A stretch of 64,000 nucleotides of DNA, taken from positions 1-64,000 of the forward strand of contig QKWP01000484.1 of the NCBI GenBank assembly GCA_003550325.1, in the 5' to 3' direction. The position numbers and the translations under genes are program-made. The stretch is from Gigaspora rosea. Lineage: Eukaryota; Glomeromycota; Glomeromycetes; Diversisporales; Gigasporaceae. Every line of letters begins with the position of its first letter. The stretch's first letter is position 1. Positions 33,201 to 44,200 of the stretch are shown piece after piece. The notes beneath the pieces are model-generated. The model made no database searches, was not told where the DNA came from, and saw only the letters and a list, made by a program, of their open reading frames with translations.

Positions 33201-33354
33201 TAAGGGGAGTGACAAAAATCAGATGATTTTTTAGGGTGGAGGTGATAAAAAAAGTTGAAATTATATATAAGAACCTGTCTATATATATATTAAGAAAGAG
33301 GGAGGGAGTAGGCCTCTGATAAAAAATAATCAGGTGATTAATGCACTGCCCTAA
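33201..33354. mobile_element. MITE, about 155 bp, TTAGGGCAGT family, copy 1
   Basis: Left TAAGGGGAGTGACAAAAATC, right reversed TTAGGGCAGTGCATTAATCA. It shares the whole interior (AGTTGAAATTATATATAAGA, GGCCTCTGATAAAAAATAAT) with copies at 51681 and, inverted, 55233. Confidence 0.75.
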
Positions 33355-33806
33355 TAGTATATACCAAAATTTTACAATAAATTTTTTTTGTTAAAGCTCA
33401 AAAGATAGTTATATAAATAAAATTTTTTGATATTACAAATTTTAAAAAAATTTTTTTATTTGTTATACAAAGAAAATTTGCATATTATATTTCTTAAATC
33501 TAAATAAGTCCTTATTTAATTACTTCTTTATATAATTTTTAAAAATGTATTTAGGTTTTCTCCAATCTGTTCTAGCTAAAAACTAATTTGGAATAATTAA
33601 TTATAATACTAAACAAAAAATAGGAGGTATAATATTATATTGTATACCTTTTAAGTAGTACAAATAGAGTAAAAATCTTTTTATTAAAAATTATCTAATA
33701 TATAATAAAGTTTCTACTATGATATTATAAAAATAAAACTAATAATAATAATAATAATAATAATAAAGGTACCAAATAAACTAGATAATTATATAAAAAA
33801 TAACTA
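33355..33806. other. AT-rich DNA with (AAT)n microsatellite
   Basis: An (AAT)n tract of about 28 bp lies at 33739-33767. No gene. Confidence 0.45.
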
Positions 33807-33970
33807 TATTTAGACCTTAATATAGTCACTTTTGATATAGTTAAACCTTAATATAATTATACTATTTTTAAGCTCTAACTATTATAAACTATATAAAAAT
33901 TGATTTTTATATAGCTACAACTTTTTATAGGCACCAAATTCTTGCTAGTAATTATATCAAGGTCTGACTG
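33807..33970. mobile_element. Tigger-type MITE, about 164 bp
   Basis: The right end, reversed, reads CAGTCAGACCTTGATATAAT next to TA; the left end TATTTAGACCTTAATATAGT matches it with substitutions. Short TATAGTTA-type motifs recur inside, as in the unresolved repeats around 52100-52370 and 55640-55860. Confidence 0.6.
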
Positions 33971-34453
33971 TATTTAAAAATTTTGTATCAAATATTATTA
34001 AATTATTATCTATAGATTATTATTTAAAAAATTTAAAACCAATTTATAAATTTTATTATTTTTTTCATAGTAAATATAGATTATATAACAGTTGTTATAT
34101 ACCAAAAAAAAGTTACTAAACAGATATTAAAAATAATGTTTGTATAAAAAGTTCTAATATAGTATGCACAAAATTTTTTTTATATCTTCAACCTGTTGCT
34201 ATATTGATAACACTATAAGTAATAACAAACTTATATAAAGAACAGACTAAAAAAATATTTTTAGTACTTTTTAATTGATTTTAAAATTTTTAATTCAAAT
34301 TAAAGTATTGGTACTTACTTATATGAATTATATTTTTATTTTATATTAATTTAGTTAATTATCAATTTTTTTGATTTAAAAAAATAATTTAATTATTATA
34401 CCAAATTTATGAAATTTAGCTAAACTTTGTTTACTAAATTTGTTTTTTTTTTT
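33971..34453. other. AT-rich spacer, no gene seen
   Basis: Very AT-rich sequence without open frames, RNA genes or clear element ends. Confidence 0.4.
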
Positions 34454-34524
34454 TACCAAATTATAGTTACCAAATTATAGTTACCAAATTATAGTTACCA
34501 AATTATAGTTACCAAATTATATAT
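34454..34524. repeat. 14-bp tandem repeat, five units
   Basis: ACCAAATTATAGTT repeats at 34455, 34469, 34483, 34497 and 34511 with almost no variation: a young minisatellite. Confidence 0.9.
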
Positions 34525-34580
34525 TAATAAATTGATACCAAATTCTAAAAAATTTTCTTGGTTCTCTGTCTAGACTAATC

Positions 34581-34977
34581 TAGAAATAATAAAGTTTCTA
34601 GGTTCAGAACCTAAGAACCTGGTTTTAGAACCTGGTTTTTAAAAACCAGGTTCCAATTTTGGAACCTAGGTTTTTAGGTTCATAATAGGTTTTTAGGTTC
34701 ATGGTAGATTCTTAGGTTCTTAGATTCATTTTTGAAATTAATTAATATAATAAATATAATAGTATAATAAATAAAAAATGATTAACTAAAGAGCCAATTA
34801 ATAACTTATTGTATTAATACAAAAATATAAATTAATTTTATGTTTCTGATTAGATTTTAAAGGAACCAGGTTTTGAACCTTTTTAAAAACCAGGTTCTTA
34901 GGTTTTAGAAATGGAACCTAAAGGTTCCAAACCAAAAACTGAACCTAAACCAACCTATCCATTTCTAATCTAATCCA
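34581..34977. mobile_element. Palindromic-array element (AACCTGGTT array), TAGAAAT ends
   Basis: Same family as 3209-3778: inverted AACCTAAGAACCTGG blocks at each side and GGTTCTTAGG/GGTTTTTAGG units inside. Left end TAGAAATAAT, right reversed TAGAAATGGATAGG. Flanks GACTAATC (34573-34580) and ATCTAATC (34978-34985) agree at six of eight positions, consistent with an old 8-bp duplication. Non-coding. Confidence 0.65.
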
Positions 34978-34985
34978 TATTCCCA

Positions 34986-35300
34986 CCTTCTCTACCCTTA
35001 TTAGGCATATAAATTAATTATAATAATCCAACTTGCAAACCCATTCTTTTTGAGTCACAGTGTCCATCTTTTTTGATTTATAAAAAAGGCACTCTTTTTT
35101 TCATACTAAAATTAATGCTAAAATTAATACTAACTTGTATTATACAACCCTTCTAACCCTAACAAAAAAGTGGACCTTTTTTTATGAAACAAAAAAAAAC
35201 GAACCCTGCGAATCAAAAAGAATGAATTACACGCACCTTAACCTGGGGCATTTCCTAAAATCTACATTTAAAAATTGAGGAATTTCATAAATTCACTGTA
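34986..35300. other. Unassigned DNA with paired CATTCTTTTTGA motifs
   Basis: AACCCATTCTTTTTGAGTCA (35038) is mirrored by TCAAAAAGAATGAATTACAC (35214), and CTTTTTTTCATACTA by a partial inverse: probably a MITE of about 200 bp spanning 35035-35235 with CTAACCCTAAC inside. Confidence 0.45.
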
Positions 35301-35470
35301 ATTTGGCAAATGAATCATATTACCATATTCGACAAATTTCCCGGTATTGGTGTTAGCCGGAAATGACCATATTCGACAAATTTCCCGGTATTGTTATTAT
35401 TCGGAAATGAATAAATTACCATATTCGACAATTTTCCCGGTATTGGTGTTGTCATCCGGCAATTTATTAT
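35301..35470. repeat. Three-copy direct repeat (CCATATTCGACAAATTTCCC)
   Basis: Units starting CCATATTCGACAAATTTCCC at 35322, 35369 and 35430, each followed by GGTATTG(GTGTT) and CCGGAAATGA or TCGGAAATGA. Spacings 47 and 61 bp. The core CGACAAATTTCCCGG is fully conserved in the first two. Unlike the low-complexity arrays, this looks like repeated binding-site DNA; no gene lies within 4 kb. Confidence 0.65.
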
Positions 35471-35689
35471 CAAGATTCGCAACGAATTATCAGCTGAGTA
35501 TTTTTTTAATTTGAATAAACATGTTTACATCGTAATACATGAGAAAATAACAAAAAGAAATAATTTCATGGTATATGAGTTTGCCGGTGTTGTGCTCAGT
35601 TTCTATTTCTATTTTTATTTTTATTTTCTTGATTAGCATAATTATTACGTATTATCGCCACGTATTATCTTATTTTGGGAAGAGATTAT

Positions 35690-35830
35690 TGTGGCACGGT
35701 TGAATGATTAAAATCCCAATCGAGTGATCGAAACCCAAATCGAGTGACTTAAACCCAATAGAAAGATTAACTCTAATCGAGTGATTAAAACCCAAAGCGA
35801 AAGAGTAAAACTCCAGTATAAACTAAGAGA
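35690..35830. repeat. Short-unit array (CGAGTGATTAAAACCCAA)
   Basis: Six or so units of 18-22 bp: ATCGAGTGATC, ATCGAGTGACTTAAACCCAA, ATCGAGTGATTAAAACCCAA and decayed versions. The border GTGGCACGGTTGAATGATTA is the counterpart of the array border at 18170-18192. Confidence 0.7.
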
Positions 35831-36121
35831 TATAAATATCGTAGGTTGGGCTTCAGATTACGAAAGGAGGAGGGAATTATCGCTCGCAGATATATGCATA
35901 TGCACAACTAGTATTAGTTGCATTTATGTTCGGGTGTAATTGATGCATTAAATTTATTTGATAAGCATTAATACAGAGAAACCTTTAACACGTAATTGCA
36001 TTAGTTGTTTTCCCGACGATAATGAAACTGCATAATAAATATAATAAATTAACATATCGGCGAATTTGCGGAATTGGGTTTACATGAGTTTGTAAAAACG
36101 AACTAAATTTCGCAACTAAAA
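35831..36121. other. Unassigned DNA, no gene seen
   Basis: More balanced base composition than the MITE-rich blocks; no open frame or motif recognised. Confidence 0.4.
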
Positions 36122-36276
36122 ATATGTTTTTTTTTATTACGTGTATATAAATAATTTAAGGAGTAATTAACAATAACGATACAAATTTAGTTTAATTTAA
36201 TTTTGTATCTTTATTGTTAATTATATACTCCTTAAATTATTTTTATATATAATATATACTAGTAATAAAAAACATA
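36122..36276. mobile_element. Small foldback element, 155 bp
   Basis: A palindrome centred near 36198: AATTTAAGGAGTAATTAACA is mirrored by TGTTAATTATATACTCCTTA, and the outer ATGTTTTTTTTTATTAC by GTAATAAAAAACAT. Non-coding. Confidence 0.75.
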
Positions 36277-36472
36277 CATTAAACAATCAGGGTAAATCCG
36301 CCGATATGACCTTTCCCCATATCGCGTGACCCGAACTAGACCTTCCGGTCTATCGATCAAATTAATATCTCACCCGATTTTTACAGGGCTGCCCCAAATT
36401 TCCGAGTCGAATGCGTTGGATCTAGGTCGGCCTTTGGCCCTAGTTGTTAGCAAAATCATCAGCTGGGCATTT

Positions 36473-36580
36473 TTTACTTAATGACTGGATATGGTTTATT
36501 AGTAAAATTTTTTATGATCTTGGGGCAAAATTGATCAATTCCGATCCAGACAACCATGATTCCGATGTACTCCGACGAAC
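36473..36580 (+). pseudogene. Second copy of the FISKI...LGAKLINSDP relic
   Basis: TACTTAATGACTGGATATGG, then an open frame WFISKIFYDLGAKLINSDPD followed by NHDSDVLRR, homologous to 1574-1676. It is part of a 72-codon open frame at 36444-36662 whose other parts (for instance PCMSYYTQLCSRPKLNWTNK) are not recognised. The local DNA is GC-richer (36300-36660), as expected of former coding sequence. Function unknown. Confidence 0.4.
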
Positions 36581-36662
36581 CCCCTGTATGAGTTATTACA
36601 CCCAACTTTGTTCACGACCGAAGCTAAACTGGACCAATAAACACACAAAATCTGGTCTATGA

Positions 36663-37079
36663 CTATACCATTAAGTCCTCGCAATCAAAAAAAATCTGTT
36701 TTCCTAGGAGTAAGTTTATATGCTAAAAGCTCTTTAAATAGCTTATTTGTATTTCGTAAGAGAACCTTTTCTTAGTTATTTAAATAATCTTTAATGTTAC
36801 TTTTATTATCACAAATATAACCTATAACGAATTGACTGTACTGAAAAATACAAGTTCTTATAGAGAGGTTTTCTATATCGTATAGAGTCGACCGTATATA
36901 AAAAAAGTTATTTAATAAATTATTAAGTTCTTTAGCTTTTTTAAAATTTTTTCATTAAATAAAATATATAAACCTGTTAAGTAATTTTTTTTCGTTAAAA
37001 GAATTTATTTTCAAATTTACAACGTACTGTGCATAAGTCTGTTAGTAACCAATTGAGAAATTTTTGAATTCTGTAGTAG
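36663..37079. other. AT-rich DNA, no gene seen
   Basis: Contains a stretch at 36825-36895 (CTGTACTGAAAAATACAAG..., ...TATAGAGTCGACCGTATA) that could be a decayed Tigger-type terminus. Nothing firm. Confidence 0.35.
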
Positions 37080-37760
37080 GCATTCAAACTTACACGTGCC
37101 CATCCGAAGCGCAACATTGTACATATTTTCGGTATGCTTCGGTTTCGTCTTATTAATCATCTAACTCTCCGGAAATTATATAGCTATTTTCGGACTGAAG
37201 GTTCGAAGACAGCAACGTGGTTTTTCCGAAGAGTTAGTTGACTTTTAGAATAAAACCAAAGGATTTTTGGGGAATTTGCCCTGAACGAAGTCCCGAAGCA
37301 TCCATTGTCACGAGACCGTGACCCAGAACCATGACGTACGTACGTACGTACATTGGTAAGTATGAGGTATTCGTGACGGATATTGTAAGAATGATGTATT
37401 GGATGAGAGAAGTCGTTTTGGTTGAGTAAATATGAGGTCATAGGAATAGCCATTTAAGAAGGGAAGAGCGGGAAATTGTTCTCCCTCTTTTGTCTATGCT
37501 GCTAGCTCGACGCAGTCTAACTTTGTCGGTAGTACCCGCCCACCCACCACTAGACGGTGGGTTAGGTGGATTTATAGGTGTGGTCGATAGCTCGGGTGGA
37601 AAACCCTGATATCGAAATTGATTGCTTTTATTAGCCTGACCGAGCAGATCGGATGTTAAACAAAAATAGGTTGGTTTAACTAGACACGGTGCTAGGGACC
37701 GACTGTGGACCACGTGAGCAACGAGACGGAATCCTATATGTGTATTTCAAAGTCATGTTG
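37080..37760. other. Higher-GC island, unassigned
   Basis: GC content rises clearly above the surroundings. Two minus-strand open frames (37184-37453, 37438-37713) lie here; neither shows a domain. The second has a Pro/Ser/Arg-rich stretch (TTPINPPNPPSSGGWAGTTD). A CACCCACCACTAGACGGTGG hairpin (37540-37559) and an (ACGT)n run (37333-37351) argue against simple coding. It may be a gene relic or regulatory DNA. Confidence 0.35.
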
Positions 37761-38093
37761 GTTGAATATGGGTCGAGTGACAAAATCGTATTTTTTAAAA
37801 ACTCAAATTATCCGCTGACTGGTTTTCCTAGTTCATTCCCCTAAAAACAAGTAAATGTTGCTGGGTTTTAGGTGCCGTTTTAACTTTTTTTCTTTCTTTT
37901 CTTGATTATATAATGCACAATTATTGTGAAAACTGTCGATCATTTAAGAAAATATTTTATTTATGGGTATATTATAAACGGGTATTGCCCTTCTACTATC
38001 GAGCAACCTACGCAATCTCTGTAAGCATCGTTTTTTTTTTTTAACTGTCACATTATGTCGTCACGGCAAGCTATTATTACTCGTGACTATACA
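37761..38093. other. Unassigned DNA, no gene seen
   Basis: Nothing recognised apart from a 12-bp T run near 38031. Confidence 0.35.
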
Positions 38094-38329
38094 TGTTGGC
38101 AAAATCCCAAATTACTATAGTTTGGGATTTGTCCGCGCCCAAATCCCAAATACATCCCAAATTAATTTCTCAAAAACTTTATTAATAATCTTTGTTTAAA
38201 CAAATAGTAGATATTTTTATTGTTATAGATAACATATTTGCAAAATTTCAGACCTACTTTTTTGATTTAATTTTTTACAAATAGCAATTGTTTTTTTTGA
38301 ATTTGGGATTTGTCCGTGTTTTGCCAGCA
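38094..38329. mobile_element. hAT-like MITE, 236 bp, TTGGCAAAATCCC ends
   Basis: Left TGTTGGCAAAATCCCAAATT, right end ATTTGGGATTTGTCC followed by GTGTTTTGCCAGCA. Sub-terminal TTTGGGATTTGTCCG occurs again in the left half. Flanks ACTATACA and AGTATACT match at six of eight positions, a possible 8-bp duplication. Confidence 0.6.
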
Positions 38330-39607
38330 AGTATACTCGTGACTGTCGTCCCGACAGGCCACGATTTTATGGCTGCCGTCGCAGCAGGCCATTCAATCAA
38401 ATATTGTATCACTTCGGGTCGGGGGGAGGGATCGATGTAACTAGAACGAAAGTCGGGTTCGCAGAAAAAAACAAAGTTAACTCACATCGATTTTCCCATG
38501 CCTATGATCGATTACCTCACACTACTCAATTGCCTCGTACCTCATGCTTACTCGGTTATTACTGTACATACTCGCTAATAAATAATCATCATCATACATA
38601 CATCACTTATTGCATTATTGATTACTACATGCTTATGTACGATCGGTCATGCGGTATACTATGTAAATCAAAACTATATGTGTCATATAATAAAATTTAT
38701 TAAAGAATTTTATTAATACAAATTTTAAACAGATGCACAGCCCTAACGGTTCGATAGTTTTGTATAAAACTTTGCAAAGACTAGTATTACGTCCCTACAA
38801 ACGAAGCCATAGAGTCATTTCTTTAAAAATGAAACTAAATTAAGTCCTTTCTTTTTGCCACTTTAAAAAAACAAAACTACAGTTTTTTCATGTTTAAATA
38901 AATGAAATGATTCTATAGCTTTGTTTGTAGAGATGGTTAGTGATTAACATAATATAACGTGCCACATGTTCGATCGTTTAATAGATTCGAGGCAAAAGCT
39001 TCCTCGATAATCACGTATCGAGCAGCTATTAAATAGTAGCAAAATTATGTCTTAAGAGACAGTATAAATGTAACAGTTCCTAATACCAGTTCTTTCGATT
39101 AATAACATTTATTTTTAGTTCGTTAAGTTTTACCTTTAGCTTCATTTACTAGTTTTTACAACTTTCAGTTTCTATTGCTTTGTCAATTTTTGGTTTCGTC
39201 AGTTTCGCCCAGTTTTGCCGGTGTCGTTTTCGACCAGCTTTGCTAATATTTAAGTTCGCAAATATTAAATATTAACTATAAATAGTGTAACAATATATTC
39301 CATTGATTTCTGAATTTGATTTTGTTTACGAATATCATATACTAAAGCTATTAAGTTAAGTTCAAAACTTAAACAACTTTTGAAGATCTGTTGACACAAT
39401 CAACAAAAAAAAACAAAAAACAAAAAAAAATGTATCAAACAATATGGTGTGGCACTTCGTGCCATCTTTTGTAAATCTTATTACTCAATTTTACAAATAT
39501 TACATATACATGCTTAACACTCAAATAGAATATAGAAAAAAAAAATTGTTAAGCTAGTTACAAAGAAATTATTTTTACAATTATTGAAAGAATTAATAAC
39601 AAATTTT
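38330..39607. other. Spacer downstream of the receptor gene
   Basis: The first 350 bp are GC-richer with a 99-codon plus frame (38404-38703) lacking any domain. The last 180 bp next to 39608 should include the 3' untranslated region of the receptor gene, but no distinct polyadenylation signal stands out in so AT-rich a sequence. Confidence 0.35.
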
Positions 39608-41930
39608 TTATAATTTTTTTAATATCAGATTATACTCTTCGGTTTCTTGAGATTTATCAATATCTGAACTAAATCCATTTGTAAATTCATTATCATTACC
39701 AGCCGTACATTTTGGTATATCTATTAAATGTGTGATAGGACTAAATGAACGTGTATTTATACCACTTATATTAGTTTGACTGGTTTTATTACCTCTAGAA
39801 CTACCAATTAAAGGATCATATGAAATTGATGAATTTGCACAATTAGATAATAAATTTGATGATGAAGATGTTGAAGATGGTGAAGATGTTGAAGATGAAG
39901 ATGTTGAAGAATCTTTTAAGTGAACAATGTCAGGGAGAACTAAATGTATCTTATGATCATCAATTTGATTTGCCAAAGTTATATCCTGCTTTGAATAGTT
40001 CTTTCCATAGAGAGTAGAAGAGATATTGTTCTTATTCCCAGAACAAGAATTAATATGTGATAAAGAATCAGATGAAATTATTGGAACCGAGAAGAGTTTA
40101 ATTAATATCATGTATCTTAACCATTCTAAAAAGGAAGGTTGTAAAACTAAATTATTATTATTGTTATTAATAACTATTATATTAAAATGATGATGATTAT
40201 TATTATTGTTAATAATATCGTCATTGATAACATTTTCATTTTTAATAACTTCAGCCTTATTGCAATTTAAAGTTTTCAATTCAATAAAATCATTGGATTT
40301 TCCAAGCCTGTTAAGTTCATTGATAATGTTTTTATTGTGAGATAAATGTGGATAAAGAGACTCATAAGTATTAACATTGGTAATCCACCAATGTAGTTTA
40401 ACAGCTTGGAATGCACGAGTGACGGCAATATCTTGAGAAAATACTATAGCGTTGAGTAATCCTAAGGAATAAAAAGATCAGATAAACAAAATATTAAATA
40501 ACAGAACAGAATAATCACGTATAAACTTATATAGCATACATATATATATATATATATTACCTTGAATTGACATGCCAATGGTGCAAAGTAAAAGTAGAGG
40601 ATAAGATACTATACGATTAACGTAAGCATAAGTTTCAAGGAAAGAGTTACAAAATTGAGCTACCAATGGTATCACAGGATACCACACGACCCTTCTGACA
40701 ACAGAAGAAATCACTTTCTTATTAATTAATGTGGGAGAACCAGATAACTGAGAAGTCGAAGGATCAAAATCATCATCAATATCTACAGATCTGAGTTTTA
40801 TAACGACCATGATAACAACTATCGCGCAATACAATATGGATAAATCTATCCAACCAAAAAGAGTAAGCCACTGCCATATTATATTATGTTCTTTACCCGA
40901 ATCAACATACCAACAGCTCCTATAACAAGTATTAATAAATATGAATATATTAAATAAAAATCGATAAATTTGCATTAATTTTTGGTGCACCCTGCACCGT
41001 GTGCACCCCGTTTATGTTTTTCGAAATTTTACTAGGTAACCCTGTTGCATTTTTAACAAAAAAATGTTCATCTCGCGATGTTATTTTAAATTCTAACCCA
41101 ACCCTAACCCAACCTTATTCCTAACTCTAATCGTTATTTGTATTTGCTACTATAGGGTGCACCGGTGCACCCTGCACCAAAAACATTTATCCTTAAAGAT
41201 ATTGAATAAATAATATATATACATACGATTCAGGTTCATCATAACCATACATATGACCGGCAAGAGGAAGGAGAGAAAGTAAAAGGGAAAAGGAAAATGA
41301 AATGATGAAATAGTATTTTTCGAAATTATAATGACTTCCGAATTCGCTTATGAATATTAAATGAAGATTCTAAAATAAAGTAAATAAAATAAGACAAGTG
41401 AAATATATATTAAAGAACACGATAAAGTATAATTATAATACATACCAAAGCTATACAAACGGTAAAGAATAGGGAAATAAGACCAAAAAATACTACTGCC
41501 CAAGTCTTGGATATAAAAACAAATTAAAAAAAAAATTAAAAAAGAAGCTAGTGGATATCAGCAAATGGATATTAAAAAAGAAGTCAACGGATATCAAAAA
41601 TGAAGCTAATAGGATGTCAAAAAAAGAAAGCTAATAAATATCAAGAAAGAAAGCTAATGGATATCTTACCGCATATACGCATAAAAACCCAGGAGTATTA
41701 TCCCAAACTAAAGTAATTAAAACGTGAACAGAATAACCTATATCACATATTAAAGCCGCAAAGCTTAAACGAAATGAAACCCGATCAGCATAACTAGGAT
41801 AATATATTCGTATAAAGCCAAATGTCACGCATGAGATAATAGTAGAAATGAGGGAAAGAATATTCAGAGGAACACATGAGTTAGCTATAAAGGTATATTG
41901 TTCCTTTGTTACAGGAGCAATAGAAGCCAT
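39608..41930 (-). CDS. Seven-transmembrane receptor (GPCR-like), five exons
   Basis: Exons (minus): 41930-41670, 41505-41446, 41369-41227, 40919-40561, 40461-39608. They join in frame to 1677 nt (558 residues plus TAA), with GT donors (GTAAGA, GTATGT, GTATGT, GTAATA) and AG acceptors. Predicted helices: TM1 about 24-43, TM2 52-76, TM3 81-110 (spans the first intron), TM4 126-146, TM5 173-195, TM6 231-250, TM7 258-285. TM6 carries VVWYPVIPLVAQF, with the helix-6 proline usual in GPCRs. The roughly 270-residue tail is probably cytoplasmic, Asn/His-rich (about 355-385) then Ser/Thr-rich (about 455-475), as in signalling receptors regulated by phosphorylation. Overall layout recalls fungal Git3/cAMP-receptor-like proteins; the ligand is unknown. 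The ATG at 41930 gives a short extracellular N-terminus before TM1. Intron 3 holds a MITE. No stop or frameshift was found, so it looks functional. Confidence 0.85.
40979..41184. mobile_element. MITE in intron 3 of the receptor gene
   Basis: Ends TTTGGTGCACCCTGCACC and, reversed, TTTGGTGCAGGGTGCACC. Both termini are themselves nests of GGTGCA/TGCACC motifs. The middle holds CTAACCCAACCCTAACCCAA. Lies wholly within the intron between 41227 and 40919, leaving splice sites untouched. Confidence 0.7.
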
Positions 41931-42240
41931 TAATCATAATGTTCTTGTGAAGTGATTAATGGAAGAGATTCAACCAAGTATTGATTAAATATCTATATAT
42001 ACCATTAAAAAAAGAAAGTAAAGATATAGGTTATATAAATGGCAAACAAGTGATAAGAATTAACGGTTAATCTTCATTAAGTTTATATAAGATCTCAAAA
42101 TATTGAGTATTTGTTTTGATCGGATTTAAACCAATAATCAGTGGTGGATAATTCATTCAATCTTAATGACTATTAGCTGATCCAAACCTTTGTCCACTTT
42201 CCACATTTGGGGGACCTAAAAAGTGGGGTCAACTCACGTG
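41931..42240 (-). promoter_or_regulatory. Putative promoter region of the receptor gene
   Basis: Inferred from position only. A TATATATAG-like stretch lies about 65 bp upstream of the ATG (41992-42002), and a CACGTG E-box-type palindrome sits at 42235-42240 in a locally GC-richer patch (42190-42260). Neither is proof of promoter activity. Confidence 0.3.
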
Positions 42241-43140
42241 GTGCCGAACCAGTCAAATTAGTAACATTTAATAAATCCGGATCAACCCGACGAAAAAAGA
42301 TAAAATTTCAAACATAATTTAATCAGCCCAACAGTTTAAAAGTATTAAAATTTATATGGGTTGCCTTCACTTTAGACTTCTCGTGTGGAATGAGAAAACC
42401 ACTGTTTAAAGGGGTATATGTGCATTGAGAAAATGTAATTATGTTATACAAAATTTCAATTCCGATGTAGTTCCCGATGCGTTATAATTTTTTGTACGTA
42501 CGCATGCTTTTAATTTACAAAGTTAAATTGGCGATCTTATTCTATTTTTGGAGTATTATCGTTATTTTTGAAGAATTCAATAAGGTACTGTATCTCGTTA
42601 ATTTATTATCATTTAATTAGAAAATACTGCCAAGTGGTGTTACATTCTCCCATTCGGTACCACAAAAAATTTTTTGTAGTGTCACATTTTATGAATTTTA
42701 CTTCCGAATAGCACGAGATGCAAACATTGATTATAGTTGTGTTACATAATTATGCATTATCAAATAAGTCAATGAATAAATAATCTTTACTATTTATATT
42801 AATGCTGAAAGAAATCGCATAGCCAATACTGAAATTAGGCCTATGTATTTTTAATACGAAATTTTAAAAAATTATTTTTTTAGGGTTTGGTTAGGATTTA
42901 GAGTTAGGATATATAGTAGGTTTTAGTGGGTTTTAGTAGGTTTTAGTAGGTTTTAGTAGGTTTTAGTAGAGCTTATATATTTTCAATCAAGATCCCAAAT
43001 TTCATCATCAGCCACGAGACAAGCATTACGTAAAGATAATAAACACTACAAATTTTGAACTGCCGCTCTTATTATAATGTAAACTCATTCGCTAAATTAA
43101 TATATATAGATATGTTAATCTATTAATCTATTTATTTATT
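42241..43140. other. Unassigned DNA with a 10-bp minisatellite
   Basis: GTAGGTTTTA repeats five to six times at 42917-42969. No gene otherwise; the composition is closer to unique DNA. Confidence 0.5.
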
Positions 43141-43154
43141 TGTTTTTATTTTAT

Positions 43155-43235
43155 TTTTATGCCCCAGGCATTGTGCTCTGGGACGCCAAGTAGGCGTACT
43201 TGCTGAATTATATTATTAAATAAATAGTACGGTAT
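43155..43235 (+). other. Possible retroelement 3' end
   Basis: A GC-richer stretch with a hairpin (CCCCAGGCATTGTGCTCTGG) and GACGCCAAGTAGGCGTACTT leads into ATTATTAAATAAATAG. The abrupt change to AAT-rich sequence resembles the 3' end of a retroposon, but no head or target duplication was found. Confidence 0.25.
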
Positions 43236-43270
43236 TTACAGATATACAATAAGGATAAATTGGATATACA

Positions 43271-43312
43271 ATGATAATAATAATTTAATAATAATAATTT
43301 AATAATAATAAT

Positions 43313-43356
<44 letters not shown>

Positions 43357-43364
43357 AAAAAAGG
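43271..43364. repeat. (AAT)n microsatellite followed by poly(A)
   Basis: AATAATAATAATTT units pass into pure AAT repeats and then about 18 A residues. Confidence 0.9.
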
Positions 43365-44200
43365 AACAAAAAACCTGTAAATTCTTATGTATTTAATTCA
43401 TTTTAACCTTTAACCTTACAGAATTTAAATTCTATTAAATGAACTTATCAAATATATACTAGTTTATTCGGGATCGCTCCGTAATAATGCCACGAGGAAT
43501 AAACTAGCCAATCATTTATTATTATTGTATTTTTAATACATCTGTTGAGTGGCCGATCTTCTAATACAGTAATAAAATCAAACCTATATCAAGTTCCATA
43601 TAAGTACTTACCTACGTACATGTACGGACGTATGTAGCTGCACGAAAGCTGTCGTGATAGAACCATGAATGTAAACAATGATTTTTGTAAAATCCATATG
43701 CTGGTTCTTTTAACACTTCAATGTAAATTAAGTCAAAAAAAAGAAACAAAGGAATTCTTTGTAGTTGTTACAAAATGGAGAAGATTCTTATTATAATTTC
43801 ACCAATAAAAAGATTAAGATCGAAGAACAATTTCCACTAACACAAACCAATCGTAGCTAGCTCATATTAAGAACGAAATCGGTGTACCAATAATCCGACA
43901 GATATTACGTAAACATGGACGGAAAAAATTTCGCGCTATTACGTACCGCAGGTTATTATCAAAATCACGAGAAGGCCCGTGCTTTGGACATAATCTTACT
44001 TGATATTTCATGTATCTATTACTTCACGCTATGTTACAATCATTTCGTAATACGTTTTAGTGTAAATTATTATACTAAAGGGTGAAACTCGCACAGAAAT
44101 AGTTACGTTATTGATGCATCAATCACGTAAATCATCTTTCGTATTATTATTATACTTTTTAGGAAATATCAGTATGGGTCTATGGGGGTTTTACGCAGGG
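43365..44200. other. Unassigned DNA, no gene seen
   Basis: More complex sequence than the arrays, with small clusters of TACGTA-type motifs (43610-43640, 43900-43950). No frame longer than noise. Confidence 0.4.

Noticed and set aside
35301..35470. CRISPR-like array
   Set aside because: Only three diverged repeats with unequal spacing in eukaryotic DNA, no cas genes.
37184..37713. Two overlapping minus-strand frames in a GC-richer island
   Set aside because: No recognisable fold or motif, and both contain hairpins or an ACGT microsatellite; kept only as an unassigned region.
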